Below are positions 17,619-27,700 of a DNA stretch of 64,000 nt, piece after piece. The stretch is from JAWKWH01 sp963669415 (lineage in GTDB: Bacteria; Pseudomonadota; Alphaproteobacteria; Rhizobiales; Rhizobiaceae). The stretch lies in assembly GCA_963669415.2 (NCBI GenBank), contig CAXXPS010000003.1:1240001-1304000 (forward strand), written 5' to 3'. The notes below the pieces were generated by a model. The model was not told the DNA's origin. It searched no databases and saw only the letters and a list, made by a program, of their open reading frames with translations. Within the stretch, counting starts at the first letter, position 1. Each line of letters opens with the position of its first letter. Position numbers and translations under genes: made by a program.

Positions 17619-18587
17619 TCACCAGTCTTCAAGCCCGAGCAGTTTTTGGCCGAGTGGTGTCAGGGTTGCTGTTTTGCCATTGTGCCGCTCCCATTGGCGA
17701 GGGTCACCGGGAAATGCATCCCTTCTGGGGTGATCCAACTCGCGCCATAGGCGGATGCGTTCTTGCTTTTCAGACAAATCCCTCGGTTCAGCCGGGTGCA
17801 TGGAGATATATTGCGCCATTCTCGGACGGTCTTTGGAGCGGTTGGGGCGGATGCCGTGCGCCAAAAGAGAATTGAAAATGAGCAGGTCAGCCGGCTCCAG
17901 TTCGACATTGACCGTCGTCAATCCAGTCAAATCCGGATGCATTGGGTCCCGGTCCGCGGGTTGCGTTTTCACCCATTCATCAAAGTGCTCAAACAATTCC
18001 GGAACACATTGAAACCCGCCGGTGATTTCGTCTTGCGGCATCAAACTCAAAATGCCCTGAACGCCGATCGGCAATGGTTCGAGCGATGTGTCTACATCCC
18101 AGTGAATAAATCCCGCCGAATTCACCGCGTCTTTTTTCGGAAGATTGAGGTTGGCCCGATCAATCGTCACCCACAGTTCCTCTCGATCCCAGATATCGAC
18201 AAAGGCGTCATAAACGCGTGGTTCCATGCGATTGTCCCACAGGTGCTGATGATTGTAGATCTCCAGCATGCCCGTGTTGTTCAATTCCTTCATCTTGTGC
18301 TCACGGCGTTGCGGCGTGTGCCAGGTCTCAGGATCTGAAGCGTCCTTTTCATCAAACGCCCAAAGGGTCTCTACCAGGCGGTCGATATTTGCTTGCGGAA
18401 CGGCGCGCGGCACAATCACAAAGCCCTTAGTTGTCCAATGGGTCCAATCCGCTTCAGACAGCACCCGCAACGGTAATTGCTTCTGGATCCGGCTAAGCTG
18501 GACGTGGCCAAGGGTCGTGGGATGGCTATCGGGTCCGGCGGTTTCCGACAACGATAAACTCCTTTTAGCCTCAAGCGGTATGCTCAT
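17619..18587 (-). CDS. Phytanoyl-CoA dioxygenase-family (PhyH) protein
   Basis: The 322-residue Fe(II)/2-oxoglutarate oxygenase has facial-triad residues in IHWDVDTS (His162, Asp164) and LLAHGIRPN (His244), with an Arg in DRPRMAQY suited to bind 2-oxoglutarate. PhyH proteins hydroxylate small molecules rather than only fatty acyl-CoA. It converges on the PLP enzyme and lies 19 bases downstream of the M20 hydrolase, so these two leftward genes may form a transcript. The substrate is unknown; membership of the catabolic locus is inferred from position. Confidence 0.87.
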   Translation of the reverse strand: MSIPLEAKRSLSLSETAGPDSHPTTLGHVQLSRIQKQLPLRVLSEADWTHWTTKGFVIVPRAVPQANIDRLVETLWAFDEKDASDPETWHTPQRREHKMKELNNTGMLEIYNHQHLWDNRMEPRVYDAFVDIWDREELWVTIDRANLNLPKKDAVNSAGFIHWDVDTSLEPLPIGVQGILSLMPQDEITGGFQCVPELFEHFDEWVKTQPADRDPMHPDLTGLTTVNVELEPADLLIFNSLLAHGIRPNRSKDRPRMAQYISMHPAEPRDLSEKQERIRLWRELDHPRRDAFPGDPRQWERHNGKTATLTPLGQKLLGLEDW

Positions 18588-18606
18588 GACTTACTGCGGC
18601 GCCGCA

Positions 18607-19827
18607 TCAAGCTGAATGCAGATTAGACACCGCTTTTGACAGAACGTTCAATCCAGCCAACAGATCCGCTTCAGATGTGTCCTCTTCAAAAGCATGGCTG
18701 ATGCCATGGATGGACGGCACAAACAGCATGGCTACCGGCATCACCTGAGCGAGATTGGTTGCATCGTGCAGCGCTCCGGACGGCATGACGCGCCATTTCG
18801 CCGGCGCGGTTTCCTGCGCAGCGGATTGGAGAGCAGCGCGTAGTTTGCCATCCATATACACCGGGTCCAAGGCATGCAGCTTGCCCATCTCAAGCTCCAT
18901 ACCGAACGCCTTTGCCACCTCTTCTGCCGTCGAGCGGATGATGTCCTCCATTCGCTGCAGCCGCCCAACGTCTCCGTCGCGCCATTGCATGGAAAACGCC
19001 GCGCGGCCGGGTACGATTGATGAAGCGTTCGGGTGCAAAGACACATGACCCACGGTCCAGACGGTTGCCGGTGCGACCACCGCGGCAAACTGCTCGTTTA
19101 TCTCCGCGTTGAAAGCCGACAGAGCCTGAAAGGCGTCTCTGCGCAAATGCATCGGTGTTGTACCGGCATGATTTTGCTGGCCGTGGAACGTAATTCGCAG
19201 ATCACGGATACCGACGATTTCGGAAACAACGCCTATTGTTTCACTGGCTGTGTCCAGAACCGGACCCTGCTCGATATGCATCTCGATATAACCGGTAAAG
19301 CTTGCAGGATCGGCGAACGCCCCCGACAGATCACCCATTTGCTTTCGGGCATCGGCAAAGCGCACACCTTGATGGTCTGTGAGGCTGTCGGCTTCTTCAA
19401 GGCTGATATGCCCGGTCCAGATCGCGCTGCCCGTCGTCACGCCAAACCGGCCTTCTTCATCCTGAAAGCTGACAACCGATATTGGCGGACCCGCTGATCC
19501 GGCCTCACGGCAGGTTCTCGCCACTTCCAGCGCAGCGACAACGCCCAATGCGCCATCCAGCCATCCGCCCTCGGGCTGGCTGTCGGTGTGCGATCCAAGC
19601 AGCAGCGATGGCCCCTGCGAAAGTCCGAACAGATTGCCGGCCGGATCAAAACGCGCTTCCAAACCCGCGGCTTTGAAGCGTGCGGCAAGCCAATTTCGAG
19701 CTGCGATGTCGGCCTCAGAGAATGCCGGTCGCCGCACGCCATTACCAACGCCCGAAGCACCAAACCGGCGCAGTTCATGCAAATCAGCCAGAAATCGATC
19801 AGGATTGGGTCTCATGTTGTTTTCCAT
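18607..19827 (-). CDS. M20-family Zn hydrolase (N-carbamoyl-L-amino-acid hydrolase/allantoate amidohydrolase type)
   Basis: The 406-residue dinuclear-metal amidohydrolase has GSHTDSQPEGGWLDGALGV, giving ligands His80 and Asp91, the catalytic/ligand pair Glu124-Glu125 in SFQDEEGRFG, a further ligand in EMHIEQGPVLD and the C-terminal His in GISHAFEED. Family members hydrolyse N-carbamoyl amino acids, ureidoglycolate or allantoate, usually late in hydantoin, pyrimidine or purine breakdown. No hydantoinase or allantoinase is nearby, so the substrate may be another carbamoyl or amide compound produced by this locus. It is transcribed before the PhyH gene. Confidence 0.9.
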   Translation of the reverse strand: MENNMRPNPDRFLADLHELRRFGASGVGNGVRRPAFSEADIAARNWLAARFKAAGLEARFDPAGNLFGLSQGPSLLLGSHTDSQPEGGWLDGALGVVAALEVARTCREAGSAGPPISVVSFQDEEGRFGVTTGSAIWTGHISLEEADSLTDHQGVRFADARKQMGDLSGAFADPASFTGYIEMHIEQGPVLDTASETIGVVSEIVGIRDLRITFHGQQNHAGTTPMHLRRDAFQALSAFNAEINEQFAAVVAPATVWTVGHVSLHPNASSIVPGRAAFSMQWRDGDVGRLQRMEDIIRSTAEEVAKAFGMELEMGKLHALDPVYMDGKLRAALQSAAQETAPAKWRVMPSGALHDATNLAQVMPVAMLFVPSIHGISHAFEEDTSEADLLAGLNVLSKAVSNLHSA

Positions 19828-20070
19828 TGAGCACTTTTGGCCGGGGGAGAGTCAATTCTGATTGCCGGATGGTCCGGCGATCCGGTGACATGGCCTGTTT
19901 GACCGCTGGAAGTTTCCTCAATCCCATCACCAGCCATAATCAGTTTCGCAGTTCATTGAAATCGGCACTTTGCAGTCGAGGTGTCCAACACTGAATGAAT
20001 GTCGCATTTGCGGGATATCAGACCTCGCCGAGAGGTTACCGTGCAAGGACACACACTAGAACGGCTCGAT

Positions 20071-20988
20071 ATGACAACCATAGCCCCTCCCAAGCCCACA
20101 GCGGAAGCCGACAAGTACGGTGTCCTTCTCGTATTTGCGGCCGGAGTTTTGTGGTCGACGGTTGGTCTTGGCATTCGCTTGATAGAGGACGCTGTAGTCT
20201 GGCAGATCCTGCTCTATCGATCGATCAGCATGTCGATTTTTCTTTATGTGGTCATTCGAGTGCGGTCGGGCGAAAGCCCGTTTGTTCAGATCCGCCGCAT
20301 GGGATTTCCCTGTGTTATTGCCGGGCTTTCCCTGGTTGCGGCCTATTCCGGCGGGATCTACTCGATCCAGAACACCTCGGTTGCAAATGCCATGCTGCTT
20401 TTCGCAACAGCTCCGTTCATGGCTGCGGTCCTGGGTTGGATTGTATTGCGAGAACGCGTGCGCATGGCGACCTGGATTGCGATAGCTGTAGCCATTGGCG
20501 GGATCGCGATCATGGTTGCCGACAAGTCCGGCAACGTTGTTTTGAAAGGCAGCCTCGCCGCGCTTGGATCCGCATTTGGCTTCGCCGTTTTCACTGTTGC
20601 CCTGCGATGGGGACGGACCGGCGAAATGCTGCCGTCCGTATTCCTGTCCGGGCTGTTCGCAATCGCGGTGACGTTCGCAATATGCCAATTCTCGGGGCTG
20701 TCTGTTGCTCTCAGCATACACGATGGCACCATTGCCATGGGGATGGGAGTGCTGCAGGTCGGTGCGGGACTGATCCTCTATACGCTGGGGTCGCGAAGCC
20801 TGCCTGCCGCTGAACTTGCCCTATTGTCTCTGGCCGAGGTCCTGCTTGGCCCACTTTGGGTCTGGCTATTCCTTGGCGAAACGGCAAGCCTCAACACTTT
20901 GATCGGCGGCGCCGTACTGCTTGCAGCGATTGCGGGAAATGCACTGTCGGGCAAGCGCCGCAAGCCTCCACCAATTACCGCGCCTTAG
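20071..20988 (+). CDS. EamA/DMT-superfamily transporter
   Basis: The protein of about 305 residues has ten hydrophobic segments in two EamA repeats (for example GVLWSTVGLGIRLIEDAVVW and GVLQVGAGLILYTLGSR). The family exports amino acids and other metabolites. The ATG at 20071 starts directly before the hydrophilic lead-in to helix 1; upstream in-frame codons back to 19999 lack family character. It stands alone, divergent from the M20 hydrolase and convergent with the copper amine oxidase. Confidence 0.9.
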   Translation: MTTIAPPKPTAEADKYGVLLVFAAGVLWSTVGLGIRLIEDAVVWQILLYRSISMSIFLYVVIRVRSGESPFVQIRRMGFPCVIAGLSLVAAYSGGIYSIQNTSVANAMLLFATAPFMAAVLGWIVLRERVRMATWIAIAVAIGGIAIMVADKSGNVVLKGSLAALGSAFGFAVFTVALRWGRTGEMLPSVFLSGLFAIAVTFAICQFSGLSVALSIHDGTIAMGMGVLQVGAGLILYTLGSRSLPAAELALLSLAEVLLGPLWVWLFLGETASLNTLIGGAVLLAAIAGNALSGKRRKPPPITAP

Positions 20989-21005
20989 GTCATGAACTCA
21001 TTAAA

Positions 21006-22946
21006 TCATTCCGCCGGTGGGGAAGTGGGATTGGCATCGTGGAAATTGAACGGCCTCAAGGCAATGCTGTGCTGCAGCGTTGGCATTACGGGCCAATCCT
21101 CTGCTCTGGGGACATGATGCATGCCAACCGTCGCCCATGCAACGATGTCGGTATCGAGTATTGACCGGTTGTCTGAGGTCCAAACCGGCAAGCCGAATTC
21201 GCCAGGCTCGGCAAGGGTCGTGAATTCCCCTGCCGCATACCGCTCGTCTTCGTCATATGGCGTCACCCACAGATCGTTGGAAATAAATCCGGCGCGCCTG
21301 CGGGTGATGTCATCGCTCTCAAGCAAGGTTCTCGCCGAAGCACCGATGTTAATTCGGTAGCTTCTCTCGTAGCCATGTTTGTTTTTCGCGGCCGCGTTTG
21401 CAAACCGTAGGATCGCTGGTCTGTTGCGATCCATGACAGTTTTTGCGCTGTCTTCGGTTTCTGCAGTTTGGCTTTCGACAACCCATACAGCGTCCCGCCG
21501 CGACGTTTCCGGCAATTCCTTGCGAACCAGGCGATCCTTCACAAAGCGGTTGTCCGGCCCGTCCACATCGAGATCGAGACGAAACGAAAAATAGTGGCTG
21601 TGATTTACGGCCAGAACATTTTTGTCGACAAACCGGCCATATTCGTCATCTGCGTCCTCGCTGTCGGCATTGTCTGCCTTCACCGAGCGGGCCTGCATGA
21701 TGCCGGTTGCACCGACGACGATACGAATTTCCCCATCTGTCTGAAACACAAAGTCAATGATGTAGTCATAATTGCCCATCTGCGCCAAAAAGCGGGCGAC
21801 CAGTTCGCGCTTTTGTACCGCGTAGTCGTTGTATGACCACAGTGTATCTCCGGACTCCCGTTCAAACAGGCAACCGGCACGGGGCACGTCTTCGGGCTGC
21901 CCATCGTCTCCGGTGATTATCAGGTCCTGATAGACCGCTGTTTGCGGACAGTGCCGCCCAGGCACCAGCGAATCCGGCAAACCACCATCCGCGTAGTCGC
22001 CAACATCAAAATATGCGGCTGAATAGAAGTTCGCGTCGTCCGACATGTAGGGCACGTACATTTCCGACAAATGCCCTTCATACAATACGGGCCTCGCCTG
22101 CTCTCCCTCATTCCAGGTCACTGTAGAAATAATCGTGCCGACCTTGTGGTCCAGGCGCCAATGAAAACGCCATTTGTCCCAGCTGACCAAATGACCGTCC
22201 ACCGAAAAGCTCGGACCGAGCGGTTGTTCGACTTTGATCGGCGTTGGAAACCGCATTGGCTCGTTTTGCGATGATGGGACGAAATCTGCATCGGGAGAGG
22301 CTGGCCCGGCTACTTCCAAATCCCGAAACTCAAGGATCTCGTCTTCATCAAGATCGACCAGAATATCCATGCCGGGAATGATCTGGCCCCAGGTATTTCG
22401 CGCTCCTGCATCGTAGAAGCATTTGACGGCTCCGACCCTTGTGTCTTCGTAGTCCTCTATTTCGAAATTAAGATAGGGAACAACCGTACAGGTCACGAAT
22501 TGGGGATACACGATACCCCGGGCCTTTATCGCGTTCAGATAGCGTTCGTCGGACTGTACAATTTCGATGACATCTTCTGCATCAAACTCGCTCTCAAGCC
22601 ATGTCATCTGGGCGTCGACAGGCGTTCGTGACTCTACTGTTCTTGCGTCCAGATCGACGACTATTTTTTCAAGATCGCCATCGCGGCTGAGAACCACCTC
22701 AGCTTTGCGGGCAGTCGCGCCACCCCCTGGCCATTTCCATACCTGATCTTTCGACGGTGGTTTCAAGTCGACAATGGAAAAGTCGGTTTCCCCATCCATT
22801 CGACCAGCGCTTGCGAGGATTTCGAGGACCGTCCAACGCTCTTTGAACGACAGGGGGTCGAGTGGATGCTTTGTTTTACCTTCTTGCGCTGCCCCCTCAA
22901 TGACGCTGAGTACCAAAACGGCGCATGCGATAAATAATCGAGTCAA
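21006..22946 (-). CDS. Periplasmic copper amine oxidase
   Basis: The 646-residue protein has the core of a topaquinone copper amine oxidase. The cofactor tyrosine is in GNYDYIID (Tyr393), the catalytic base is Asp314 in YFDVGDYADG, and copper ligands are the HSH pair (449, 451) and a His in GMHHVPRAED. The TTG at 22944-22946 is preferred because GAGGAAG precedes it and it opens directly into a signal peptide (LFIACAVLVLSVIEG). The enzyme oxidises primary amines to aldehydes with release of NH3 and H2O2. It is shorter and more divergent than the E. coli enzyme. It faces away from the PPTase gene and lies near a diaminobutyrate-linked operon, raising the possibility of an amine substrate made there. 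Confidence 0.83.
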   Translation of the reverse strand: MTRLFIACAVLVLSVIEGAAQEGKTKHPLDPLSFKERWTVLEILASAGRMDGETDFSIVDLKPPSKDQVWKWPGGGATARKAEVVLSRDGDLEKIVVDLDARTVESRTPVDAQMTWLESEFDAEDVIEIVQSDERYLNAIKARGIVYPQFVTCTVVPYLNFEIEDYEDTRVGAVKCFYDAGARNTWGQIIPGMDILVDLDEDEILEFRDLEVAGPASPDADFVPSSQNEPMRFPTPIKVEQPLGPSFSVDGHLVSWDKWRFHWRLDHKVGTIISTVTWNEGEQARPVLYEGHLSEMYVPYMSDDANFYSAAYFDVGDYADGGLPDSLVPGRHCPQTAVYQDLIITGDDGQPEDVPRAGCLFERESGDTLWSYNDYAVQKRELVARFLAQMGNYDYIIDFVFQTDGEIRIVVGATGIMQARSVKADNADSEDADDEYGRFVDKNVLAVNHSHYFSFRLDLDVDGPDNRFVKDRLVRKELPETSRRDAVWVVESQTAETEDSAKTVMDRNRPAILRFANAAAKNKHGYERSYRINIGASARTLLESDDITRRRAGFISNDLWVTPYDEDERYAAGEFTTLAEPGEFGLPVWTSDNRSILDTDIVAWATVGMHHVPRAEDWPVMPTLQHSIALRPFNFHDANPTSPPAE

Positions 22947-23153
22947 TGGACTTCCTCTCAACGATATCAGTTGCGCGCGCTTTGTGCAGAAGATCGGCAC
23001 CCGGTTTCGTGCAAGTGTGATTCGATAAATACCATCCGGCCTGTGGCATAGTCACGGACCGAATGCGCGGAAGGTTAAAGCGATGGCCATATCGGGACCT
23101 TTAAGACTGTGAAGTCTCGTTGGACTTGAACCTGCGTGAGGAATGGTTGAAAA

Positions 23154-23771
23154 TTGCCCGATGCGACAGATCATGGCGAAGCAGATTTGATCACGGTTCT
23201 GATCGAAAATATCGAACCGGGTGGTCGGTCGCGCATGCAGTTGGATGCAAAGAAGGACCGCGTTCATTCAATATTGGCATCTCACTTGGGGTTGCCCGCG
23301 AGCGCGCTAGAGATCGGCAAAGCCGACAATCGCTGGGTTGTTATCGATCGCCCTGACCTATGGATCAGCACTTCTTACAGCGAGAGCAAGATGGCGGTGG
23401 CGTTCAGCAATGTTGAAATTGGCGTAGATATCGAACACGTGGATGCCGTGACGAAGGTTGAGGACGTTGTCGAAACACTGTTTCATCGTAATGAGCAAAA
23501 GGCGATGCAAACGGCGGCAATCGACCAGCGTGATGCCTTGTTCGCCCGCATCTGGACACAAAAAGAAGCCTATTCAAAAGCCTTGGGAAAAGGCTTCGAA
23601 ATAGAATTCTCCGGCTTTGCGGTGCTACCGCAGGGCGGTGCGGTCCTGGCTGGTCCTGAGCGGACAGATTTACGCGATTGGCACACGGCCGTCTTCGAGC
23701 TTGACGATGGACACGTGCTTGGCATCGCAGGACCAAACGCGCCGCTGAGCGCGAGTATCTGCTCCACCTGA
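23154..23771 (+). CDS. 4'-Phosphopantetheinyl transferase (Sfp type)
   Basis: The 205-residue protein contains the two PPTase signatures, GVDIEHVD (magnesium-binding Asp) and WTQKEAYSKALGKG, with a preceding LWISTSYSESKMAVAFS block. It transfers the phosphopantetheine arm of CoA to carrier proteins. The NRPS-like protein at 24750 has a carrier domain needing this modification, so a dedicated role is likely, although fatty-acid ACP cannot be excluded. The start is uncertain: the frame opens after a stop at 23148, and TTG 23154 or TTG 23187 are the options. It converges on the cupin-like gene. Confidence 0.87.
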   Translation: MPDATDHGEADLITVLIENIEPGGRSRMQLDAKKDRVHSILASHLGLPASALEIGKADNRWVVIDRPDLWISTSYSESKMAVAFSNVEIGVDIEHVDAVTKVEDVVETLFHRNEQKAMQTAAIDQRDALFARIWTQKEAYSKALGKGFEIEFSGFAVLPQGGAVLAGPERTDLRDWHTAVFELDDGHVLGIAGPNAPLSASICST

Positions 23772-23833
23772 CCGCCGAAGGTCACCCGAGTGAGGCTGTT
23801 CGAACGGTTGGCGGTGGAGCAATTGCGTGGTGG

Positions 23834-24736
23834 TCAGGTTACTCGCGACAAAATTTCGGGAGCCGACAATTCTCCCAAACCGGCGCGCTGGAAGAAGTAC
23901 TGCAAGACTTCGAACTCGCTATCGTCCGTAGGATCTGCTTTCAAATACTCAACGAACTCGCTGGCACCCTGGCGGTGGACAAAATTCCAAGTCACTGAAA
24001 TCGAGTCCGTCAGGCACAGCACCTCATGCAGCCATCCGTGGGGAATGTAGACCATTTGGCCAGGTTCGATGGTTCCATGAAAATCCGGCTCAATGCTCAG
24101 CGCTTCAATATTGTCTTCACGAACATCGACAAAGCCGCCAAACGAGTTGTCGTCATCGCGCACAGTGAGCTCCGCAGTCCGGTCAGGATGATAAAGAGCG
24201 GCTTCCTTGGTTCCGTAGAACTGGGCCACGATTGCATCACTGCAGAAAGGATCGCGATGCATTCTTGTCCGCGCTCCGCGAGCGGCGACGAGCAAACCAC
24301 GGTAGGGAAAGTTGTCGCTGACAGGATCGGCACTTGCAGTAGCCGAAGTGACCGGAACGATCATCCCGTCTGCGGGAACACATGAGGGCCGCTTCCAATA
24401 ATTGGCGAGCGAGGCCAACGCCTCATCACCCCAGACGAAATCGACATCCTTTAGCTGATTGTACCAGCGCACATAAGGAACGTCGGTCGGCATTGGTCCC
24501 TCGGTGCCAAAATAGTCGTCCAGATACTCTTCGAGACTGGTGACGTTTTCCAGATCAAAAAGGGTATCATAGATTTGTGTCGTCTCTTCGCCGATCCTGT
24601 TTTTCAGGTTGTCGGGGTGCCAGTTATCAGCCTCGAACGGAATACCGCTCACAACGACCGGTTTGTTTTTCGCGATATATTCGGAGACAAACTCCTCTTG
24701 AGAGAGATTTTCTCTTACTTCAAACGGTTGTGCCAT
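23834..24736 (-). CDS. JmjC/cupin-like Fe(II)/2-oxoglutarate oxygenase
   Basis: The 300-residue protein has the layout of cupin_8/JmjC-type hydroxylases: an N-terminal KPVVVSGIPF segment, the HxD pair in RMHRDPF (His160, Asp162), and the distal His in YIPHGWLHEVL. Lys177 (YGTKEAALYHP) could bind 2-oxoglutarate. Such enzymes hydroxylate amino-acid side chains, free or carrier-bound. It lies 13 bases after the NRPS-like gene on the same strand, so it probably belongs to that operon and may hydroxylate the activated amino acid or the product. The reaction is inferred from context. Confidence 0.82.
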   Translation of the reverse strand: MAQPFEVRENLSQEEFVSEYIAKNKPVVVSGIPFEADNWHPDNLKNRIGEETTQIYDTLFDLENVTSLEEYLDDYFGTEGPMPTDVPYVRWYNQLKDVDFVWGDEALASLANYWKRPSCVPADGMIVPVTSATASADPVSDNFPYRGLLVAARGARTRMHRDPFCSDAIVAQFYGTKEAALYHPDRTAELTVRDDDNSFGGFVDVREDNIEALSIEPDFHGTIEPGQMVYIPHGWLHEVLCLTDSISVTWNFVHRQGASEFVEYLKADPTDDSEFEVLQYFFQRAGLGELSAPEILSRVT

Positions 24737-24749
24737 TTCCTCGATCCCT

Positions 24750-27700
24750 TCATGCCGTTGTCGTTTTCAAAATCTGGTTTTCAGCCTGGCTTGCCGAACT
24801 CTCCAATGGCTGCGCCGGGTTGCCAATCCATGTCTCGCCGTCCTGGATTATTGATCCCTTCATCACGAACGCATCAGTGCGGACGTCCACCTCATCTCCA
24901 ATGACCGATCCATAGTGAACAAAGGCTGACACACCGAGTGTGCAGTTGGCTCCAATCCTGATCGCATCCGACTTGAATGTGCCGTCCTCCAATGAATGTC
25001 CCTGCACCGTGGAGTGGAAGTTGCACACACTAAAGTCACCAATCTCGACCATATGAGGTTCGGAAATGGACGCCCCGTCGTCGAAGACCTGCCTGCCGAG
25101 CTTCACACCCTGACAGCGAACCATCACATTCTTCAGCGGTGTCCCGTTGAAGGCATTCATCAGCAGGTTCACATTCATCTTCCAGAACCGCTCGTGGTCC
25201 CAGAATGGCCGCTCGTAAAGCGAGCAAATTCTCGGCTTCATCGGACGGTACCAGTTCGCCAACCGCTCATAGGCGATGAAGTAAAAACAGGTGAGTATCG
25301 TGGTCGCCAACGCGGTCGTGGACAAGATCAGCGCGCCGATGAATGGTGATTGCATGATTGTGGCTGAGAATACGTCGTATATGGCTGTGAAGGCGATGAT
25401 CGAAAACAGTGCCGCTGAAATGTTTCGGACCAAGAACAGTCCCAACGTCACCAGATTTGACTTGAGCTTCAGCTGCAACCGCTTTTCGAAGATTCCAGGC
25501 TGCCGGTAATGGTCGAGACGAGCATCCCGAGCGCCCGAGCGCGGGATTTCGAAGGGCGGTGAACCGAGAATGCCGACATTTTCGCGTACCGGTCCGTCGA
25601 TCGGAATCATCGCCTTGGTTGCGATCAGACAATTGACGCCCACTTTTGCACCGGTCGGATAATGCAAATCGTTGCCCAGATAAGCGTCAGGCGGAACTGA
25701 AATCGGCGACATCCGAAACGATGTGCGGCCGAGATCCATATTCAGCATCGCGAGGCCGTCCGAGACAAGCGTGTTGCGATTGAACTTGCACAAAAATGGC
25801 GATTGCTGGCGCTGCTCGATGCCAAAATTCGAACCGTTCTGCGTGGCTTCGGAAAGATCGTAACCAACAGCACGGTAGTACGGCATGATCAGCGAACTGT
25901 CGCCAAACAGCGTTTGCAGGAGTATCGAATTGCTGGCCGCCTCGATACGGCGCGCCAAAAAGTACTGAAATCCGAAAACGCGATGCGGTTGTTCGGGGCG
26001 GAACAGCAGATTAAACAGTCGCGGCAGCGTTGATACCTGCAACATGGCGAACGCAATCAAGGCAAAATACAGCCCGGTCGTCAGTGCCACGATGTTCAAG
26101 AAATCAGTCGATGAGACACTTTCGCCTGCAGCCAATCGGTCGACACCAAAAAATTGATCAACCAGGAATATGCCCAAAACGACCGGAACGGGAATTACGA
26201 AGAGCAACAGATAAAGCAGCTGTCCCGCGGCATAGATCGAACCATAGACGCCGGGATTTTCAAGCTCCGGAACGCGGATAAAATCTGTTTCGCATGGTAC
26301 TGCAGGCGAACCCATGTAGTTGCGGTCACCCGGTACCGTCTGGTTTTCGTGAAGCGCCGATCTGGTTCCAAGTTGCGCGTCAGGACCGATGGAGGAATTT
26401 ATCTCCAGTACGGTCGCTTCGGAAATATAGCTGCGTGAGCCAACCGAAACGTGGCCCGTATGAATAAACCCGTTTCTCGCGGTGTAACCTGAAAACAGGC
26501 AATCGCGACGAATGACGACGTCCTCGCCAACGGAAATCAGGTCCGCGCAAGTGGGTGGAAGCGTGTATATCAGCGAACCCTTGCCGACCTCGGCTCCCAA
26601 CGCGCGCAGGAAGATATTGTAGGCCGGTGTGCCGATCAGCAGGTTCAAAGGGTTTGCACGTATGGCGGTCTGGGCAATCCAGAAGCGCAGATGGTCCAGA
26701 CCCCACATCGGGATTTTTGCTTTTTTGAAGCGACCGACAGCGCACCATTTGATTGCAATCAATGCTGTTGCCGAGCCGGCAAACACCACCCCTCCGACGA
26801 AGAACGATCGAAGGTACGTGTCGAAAAGGTCGGCTGCCTGGGCGATCCACTTGATTCCGGCCAAGAGCGGAACGGTGATGACAAACGCCATCGCCAGCAT
26901 CCAGGCGATCTGGGCCACGCCAAACAATGCAAACTGCCAATCTGGCACGATGTGTTGCGGGTCAGACCCGCCCTCGTCCGGGTTCATCGGAAAGTCCGAC
27001 CGTCGCTCCACAACAGGAATTTCCAGGGGACGTTCGACCTTGGCTTTGGTGGGTGCCGATACGGTTGGCGTCACGGCGGCTTCATTTGTGCACTGCGCGA
27101 CCTTCGCATCGCTGCTGTCGCATGGCACAGCTATCTCAATCCCAACGGGTTTCGGTGCCGGTTCACCAGGTGACAGGACCGCGCCAAGTTCCCGAATGTT
27201 GGAGTGTTGATAGATCTGCTTCATTGAGGCCTTTTTCAGACCCAGCTTTTTTCTCAAAGCGCCGAGGAAGCGTGCCATGACCAGCGAATTGGCGCCGAGA
27301 TCTTCAAAGAAGTCGGCGTTTGCCGAGACCCTCTCAATCTTCAAGACACTCGCGAGCACCTCAGCTAAATCAGCTTCTATGCCATCTTCAGGAGGTATGA
27401 ACTCCTGCCCGTCTTCCAGAATTCGCGGCCTATCCGGTTGAGGCAGTTTCTTGCGATCCACTTTCTGGCTGGGCAGTGTTGGGATCGCTTCCAGGCACAC
27501 GAAATATGAAGGCACCATATAGTGCGGCAGCACCTCCCGAAGTGCATCGTGTATCGCTTTTTCGTCGATGGTTCCGCCGGACGGCGCGGCATAATAGGCC
27601 GCCAGTTCGATTTGGCCGGCTTCCATCTCGACAGGATTGACCACGAGGTCATCAATTGCTGAAACTTCGCGCGCGACGCTCTCGATTTCGCCGAGTTCGA

